A program made the translations under genes and the position numbers. The notes under the pieces were generated by a model. It was not told the origin of the DNA. It made no database searches and worked only from the letters and a program-made list of their open reading frames with translations. Positions 58,960 to 64,000 of a stretch of 64,000 nucleotides of DNA are shown piece by piece (positions within the stretch are counted from its first letter, which is position 1; the number at the start of each line of letters is the position of its first letter). The DNA comes from Xiphydria camelus (lineage: Eukaryota > Arthropoda > Insecta > Hymenoptera > Xiphydriidae). The stretch spans positions 32,280,278 to 32,344,277 of the forward strand of contig OY783194.1 in the NCBI GenBank assembly GCA_963678675.1. The letters run 5' to 3'.

Positions 58960-61950
58960 TTATTGCGCGCTAATGGAACTGTTACTGCTGCACGTTGACA
59001 GGTCGGACAGCGGGAGATCGTATCCGCGGATGTTCTCGGGCGTCGGTGGTAGTGGCGGCAGGCTCGCGTTCTCCGGCAACGGCGGCAACACATTGCTCTG
59101 AAACTGGCCGGAAACGTTGCCGACCGGTTGGTAATTCGCCACCACGATGATCTTGCCACTTCGACTACGCGCCTTGCCGACACCAAAGTGACGACTGCTC
59201 GCCCATATGACCTGCGTGAAATGACCTGCGCATACGAGACGTTTGTATCAGGCGACTATAAGGTGCGCGCTCGCATTGCAAAGGCAGAGAGCGCGATATC
59301 GTTTACTCCCACTCTCAGCTGCAGGGGTAGCGGTGGCGACGAAATCGTTTCAGCATCGCGTCGACGCAACTGTTGTGCGCCGACGTTGCGCTGCGCCAGC
59401 GCACGACCCGCGTTGTGTTTCGAAGCTACGAAATGTGAAAAATGGGTACTTGTGGCTGTCAGCGGACACTCGGAGAGCAACGTAAAAAAAATGCGAGAGA
59501 TCGAAGGACGGTCGATATCGTGATTTTGAATTAAATCTAAACATCACCAACCTGCGTTAACATTAGCGTGGAGAACATCCGGTTCCTTCAGAAAATCATA
59601 CTGCCTTACAGCGGAATACCAATAGGCGGCAACGTCTTGACCCATGACATCGCCAGGGATCGCTCCGCCAGGACGACAATACAAATTCTGTCCCACTTCG
59701 CGATCGTTTCTATAGTAGAACGTGTTCGTGTGTGCCAAATGATTGGCCCACGTTTGAGCGTACTCGCACAACTGCGGAACAGAATAAACGATTGTCGTTT
59801 TCTCAAATTTGAAGCGCGCGAATATTAACGGTCGCTCACACGAGAGACTTTCGTACGGGCTGCCAAGAGTCCCTCGGGTCACCCCGTTCGTTCATCGTGT
59901 GCGCCACCGGAATACCGCTCGTACGATCGGCGCACCTGCCCGAGCGTCCCTCCGCGTGGAGTCGTACCTGAGGTGACATCAAAAGAGCGGGGGCGTTGTG
60001 TCGCTGTCGATAGACATTGTGCCAGCAGAGACAATCCGTGATGAATTCGCTGTCCCTCCAATCGGTCTCCAGATCACTGCTGTCGTGGGCTATGCTCATT
60101 GGCCTGTTGCTGAGAATCTGTATCGCGCAGGGCAAGAAAGAGATTATTCCGTGACAGAAGAAATTGCAATGGTCTTTCAAAAGTTTGACGCACTGATAAC
60201 AGCGCTCAATCGAGAAACGGAATGGCACTTTCAGTGGCAGTTTGTATCGTGATCTTCAGAACCCGCTGCAAAGCTTTAGAATTACCTTCTTTAGAAGTTT
60301 TGGCCGATTGTCGAGCTGTTGAAGCTGCTCTGTATTGAGAGTCGTTGACGCGGGAGCTGCCGAGCCTCCGGGATCCGAGACCTGATTTGCCTTGCAGAGT
60401 TTCGACTGTTCCACCCGCTTCCGCAAATTCTCCAAGGCCCTGGCCTCTTCACGCTTTCGAGACGGAGGCCAATTCGATCCGGAAGAATGAATGATACTTA
60501 TTGGGATGCAAGCGGACTCCTAAAAATTAAGACAATTCAAGCGCACTTTTATAGGAACGTTCCTTGTCCGGAAATGAGCTTGCGATTTGTAATGCTGAAA
60601 AGTTTGTTAGGCAGTCACACTGCGATCTATCATCGTCCCGCATATGTGTCGCGTATTATTATTGTTTAAATGGACGCTAGGCAACGTCACTTCAGCTGAG
60701 AATATCATTCATTCGTTTGCATTGCCATAGAACAGGGGAAGTATTTGTTTCTCAGAAAATGTATTAATTATTATATCGCAAGAAATTGTAGTTAATGACT
60801 TTTTCCATAGACACTCTCCTTCAAAATACAGTTGGTGATTGAATTTTCAGATCTTTCCCAAAAATGTCAGTTAGCAACTTTTGGCAGTAATAGGATGATA
60901 TAGTATACAGAGATTGTATGAGGATAGGGTACTTACCCTATTGAAAAAATCCCATGGATTCCCATGGACAATTTCTATGGGTATCTGATGTACTTCTGAC
61001 ACAGCAATTCCAGACATTCATCAGAAAAGTTTGAGAAGAACGAATATAGGAATGCATTGGATTCTATGTATATCTCAGATGATGAATAGTGATTTACCGA
61101 ATTTTATATGTATCCGTAAAAATCGGTAAAATCCTATAACGATAATAAAGATCTGTACACGCCGTTCTATTTGTAATTATTAATAGAACCTTACAAGATT
61201 TCATTTATTTCAACAGATACACATAGAACTCAGTACATTCCCATTCATCTCTCTCAGATTTTTATGAGAGGTATGTGGAATTGCTGTGTCTGAAGCACAT
61301 CAAATTCCCTTGGGAATATTATGGGAACTTTACATGTTTTCTATGAGAATCTATGATACTTTTTCAATAGGGTAGGAAACGTGTGAGTGTGAATGAGAAC
61401 ACAGGGTGACAACATAAGTCTCTCTCTCTCTTTCTGTCTTGAACTTGTCCAAAAAATTGTGTGTAACAGAGAAGTTCTTACGCCGTCACGTGTGTTCTCA
61501 CTCGCACTCATACTTTCCCTGAGTATCCTATCCCCATACTGTCTCTGTATGTAATACAGATTCACAGGTCCATGGACTTGCCTTCTCTGATAGCCGTTTT
61601 GGACAATTGTACCAGTAAATATTACTTCAGTAGCCGTCAAGTGAATAAACTTGCATGTATCTACCTACCGGGTAATTAAAGGAGGACAAAAATAATTGCA
61701 CTCTGGTCACTACTGCATGCATTCCTCTGAATAGATACGTTACCTTGTGATTGCTGTTAGCGGAGTCTGCTAGATGCGCAGCTTGACTGAGAAGTCGACG
61801 GCTCGCCGAACATCGGTTACGGTTAATAATTTCCTTTTGAATCGCATATTCGATAAAATAACTTTCGTCGTTGTCACGTTCTGATGACAGGAGCTCCGCG
61901 GTTTCTTCCTCCGTCGCTAGATTCACCTCGCGAAGCTCCACAGATCCCAT
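58960..61950 (-). CDS. GLIPR2/GAPR-1-like CAP-domain protein with N-terminal extension
   Basis: Exons 61950-61744, 60519-60286, 60117-59968, 59771-59552 and 59225-58960 give 358 aa with consistent phases. The last three exons carry the CAP (SCP/PR-1) domain: DCLCWHNVYRQRHNAPAL, YAQTWANHLAHTN, QNLYCRPGG, AAYWYSAVRQYDF, the signature GHFTQVIWASS, then GVGKARSR and VVANYQPVGNVSGQFQSNV. A proline-rich and serine-rich tail follows. No signal peptide is evident, matching the cytosolic, Golgi-membrane-associated GAPR-1 group rather than secreted venom allergens. The domain lacks three of four conserved tetrad residues. The two N-terminal exons (acidic, then basic and coiled-coil-like, REEARALENLRKRVEQSKL) are supported only by splice phase. 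The start at 61950 is a choice; the frame is open to 62040. Confidence 0.8.
60905..61550. mobile_element. Outer inverted-repeat element interrupted by a MITE
   Basis: When 60936-61372 is removed, the left arm (60905-60935 plus 61375-61410) is an inverted copy of the right arm (61485-61550): ATACAGAGA, GTATGAGGATAGG, a TGAGTG block and GAGAACACA. Arms are about 66 bases around a 75-base centre with a CT run. It lies in the intron between the first two exons of the CAP gene. Confidence 0.65.
60936..61372. mobile_element. MITE family 3, complete copy with TA duplication
   Basis: Terminal inverted repeats start CCCTATTGAAAAA at both ends and TA flanks each border. The 437-base element is non-coding. 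Its reverse complement matches 58474-58890, and a diverged copy lies at 28080-28550. TA duplication fits a Tc1/mariner-type non-autonomous element. It is inserted into the left arm of another element (60905-61550). Confidence 0.8.
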
Positions 61951-62256
61951 ACCTACTGCGGACTGGTGTGGACCACCATGTACTGCATTCAACCCCCAAC
62001 CACTACCCCCTATCGCAACTCCCCACCACACCTCCAGCAACCTTCAAAATTCGCCATCTACACGGGATGTTTCAACTATGTGTGTATGTATATATACATA
62101 CTGTAAAATATATGTACACGAATCAATACATATATCTATACCTATCCATCTACATACATATATTTACCTAAGTATACCGACAACGAGACGTGACACGAAA
62201 GCATGCAAGAGCGTCTCAAATCCTTTCACCGCATCAACACCGCTTGATTAGGAAAA
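61951..62256. promoter_or_regulatory. Divergent promoter region between CAP gene and Sin1
   Basis: About 306 bases separate the proposed CAP-gene start from the Sin1 ATG, in opposite directions. The middle is a TA/CA-rich low-complexity tract (62075-62165). A short intergenic space suggests a shared or overlapping promoter, provided the CAP-gene start is right. Confidence 0.4.
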
Positions 62257-64000
62257 ATGGCACTATATGACAATCAACATTGGCTTCTGTCACACATCAG
62301 AGATAGCTTTATATCCACGGACGACACAGGTTTGATTCAAATGCGACTTAGGTTAGAAATGCGTTCACAAAAATGTCATTTGCAAAACTGCAATAATTCA
62401 TTTTTCGCTGTCAAAGAAAACCGCTCGCCAGCGTAATTTTTCACGCGAAGGGTGAATAATTTTCGTGGGTGGACTCCCATAAAACCCATTAGACAATGAA
62501 AGAATAGAGGGGACAAAGCTCTAATATATGTACGCCTTTTTTAACTGTCAAAAGAAATATTTACATTTTGAACTTTAATGCAAGCTGGTAAGCATACAGA
62601 CGTCATCCTGCTACTTTAGAATTTGTGGTATTTTGAAGGTATGTGCGAAATGGTGATGCTCCCTGAAGACTTACCGAAAGAACTTAAGTCTAACGGTACT
62701 TTGATCTGTTACCCTGGAGCGGAAGATAGCGATGATGAAGACCTGGATGCTCTGGCAGAGTCCTATGACATACAGATGGGTAAGCGAATAATTATAATTC
62801 AGGACTTAGAACAGATTAGGATATGATCTAACTTGTCGTGCTTTAGATATGGAGTTTAGTCACAGACAGCGTTCCAATACTGCGCAACATCTGGAGAAAA
62901 TGGATCTCGAGAGGAAAAAAGCAGCCAAGGTGAGACACATTAAATGGGAACCTAATCTGGAAAATACAAGCCCTGAAACACGGTCGGAGTTGTTTCGACG
63001 AAAAGACTTTCGTAGGAGGGATACAAAGGTCCAGAAGAGGCTCTCGTTATTATCCGAGCAACTTGAGAAATGTCCAAATCTTCCCCAGAATACGTTCACC
63101 GAATACGCCAAATTCGACGGAAACGTAAGAGCACGTAACTCCCTAGTTGTATGATAATGCCCTGGAAGGGAACGCTTTATTACGTCATGCCTTCGTTTTA
63201 CGACTACTCCGCGTTGTTTCAGGCACAAATTGGAATACCCACAAGAAAGTACAGGATTTTCATGTCCGTGTTACCCAAAGAAGAACGAGCGTATCCTATT
63301 CACGTAACAGTTTTGGCAACGGCCAAAGTTCAGGAGTTCGTCGGCTTGATTTGCTACAAGTACGCCAGCGAACATCCCAATCATCCTTTAAAGTACGTCT
63401 CTGCTTTTGCTCATTCGTCGACGCTAGTTGTACAAAACCATGCTGAGAACGCGAATTGTAAAACGATATGCTGTAGTAGACTCCAAAGTTTGTATTCGTG
63501 GTCAGAACTCGTAAACAAAAGTACGGCTCGAATCGCCATTCTGACTAATAAGCGAACTCTGACGCTGACTCGAGTCGATACTTATTTACCCCGATCCGCT
63601 ACATACCTGCAGCATCGGTACCGCATCGCAATTATCATCGTGAAACAGAACGTTCATCTGATTTTCTTATGGCATTTCGGTTACAGAGAGGATGTTACTA
63701 AATACGGTTTATACATTACCGAAGATGACGGTGAGATCGACTGGGATTTCCCGTGTCTAGATCCGAGGGAGATAATCTCAAAGTTCGGATTCACGACATT
63801 GGGACTCCTGGAGATGAAGCCGAGTGACAGAGCGCGACACAATACGATAATACTCATAGAGAACCAGGACGAGGAAGATGGCGATGGACGGGAGAAAGAA
63901 CAAGAAGCCGTAGCAGAAGATCTGGCTAAGATGGAAGTCCATACAACGGCGATGGAAGCTCCTCTGTATCAATCTTACAGGTATCCTTATTCTAGCTACT
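62257..64000 (+). CDS. Sin1: Sin1 / MAPKAP1, TORC2 subunit, 5' part only
   Basis: Exons 62257-62329, 62639-62779, 62847-63124, 63223-63392 and 63687 to the window end. The N-terminus (M-A-L-Y-D-N start, H-I-R-x-[15 protein letters not shown]) matches the Sin1 N-terminal region that contacts Rictor. It is followed by [12 protein letters not shown] and then the CRIM domain from about residue 165: [51 protein letters not shown] and [13 protein letters not shown]. Known role: Sin1 anchors TORC2; its CRIM domain recruits AGC kinase substrates such as Akt, and its later Ras-binding and PH domains lie beyond this window. The last exon probably ends at 63980, before a GTATCC donor. Start and frame are clear. 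Confidence 0.95.

Overview
This is a eukaryotic, almost certainly insect and probably hymenopteran, nuclear genome window. The supporting evidence is short GT-AG introns, insect-type orthologues (wds/WDR5, poe/UBR4, Sin1/MAPKAP1), CpG-rich promoter-like stretches beside AT-rich introns, and many short terminal-inverted-repeat elements. There is no operon structure. The gene models below were spliced by hand from donor/acceptor sites and reading phase; each complete model sums to a whole number of codons.

Left part (1-23.1 kb, mostly + strand): a possible first coding exon at 159-215, then coiled-coil gene A (8568-15060, seven coding exons, 813 aa as modelled). Next come a small two-exon gene on the - strand (17014-17460, 127 aa) and, head-to-head with it, gene B (17723-23100, ten exons, 1186 aa) with coiled coils, arrays of Cys-x-Cys motifs and a C-terminal fibronectin-III-like domain. 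The small gene is a paralogue of the start of gene B, and A and B share a coiled-coil motif, so this is a local family that I cannot assign to a named one.

Middle (23.1-30.5 kb): gene-poor, with several foldback or MITE-like elements. One long inverted repeat ends 24 bases before the start codon of wds.

Right part: wds (30516-32292, +), a complete WD40 adaptor of the MLL/COMPASS histone methyltransferases. Convergent to it is poe/UBR4 (33010-56152, -), a giant N-recognin ubiquitin ligase filling 23 kb, with UBR box and C-terminal hemiRING module both present. Upstream of poe on the same strand is a GLIPR2-like CAP-domain gene (58960-61950) that has lost most of the conserved CAP tetrad. Divergent from that gene is the 5' part of Sin1 (62257 onward, +), a TORC2 subunit running off the window end. 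The housekeeping genes are not an obvious functional cluster: chromatin (wds), ubiquitin/N-degron (poe) and TORC2 signalling (Sin1).

Most noteworthy: the head-to-head paralogous pair and the unusual architecture of gene B, two LC8-type TQT motifs in gene A, the degenerate CAP protein, a foldback element abutting the wds start, and a MITE nested in another element's inverted repeat.
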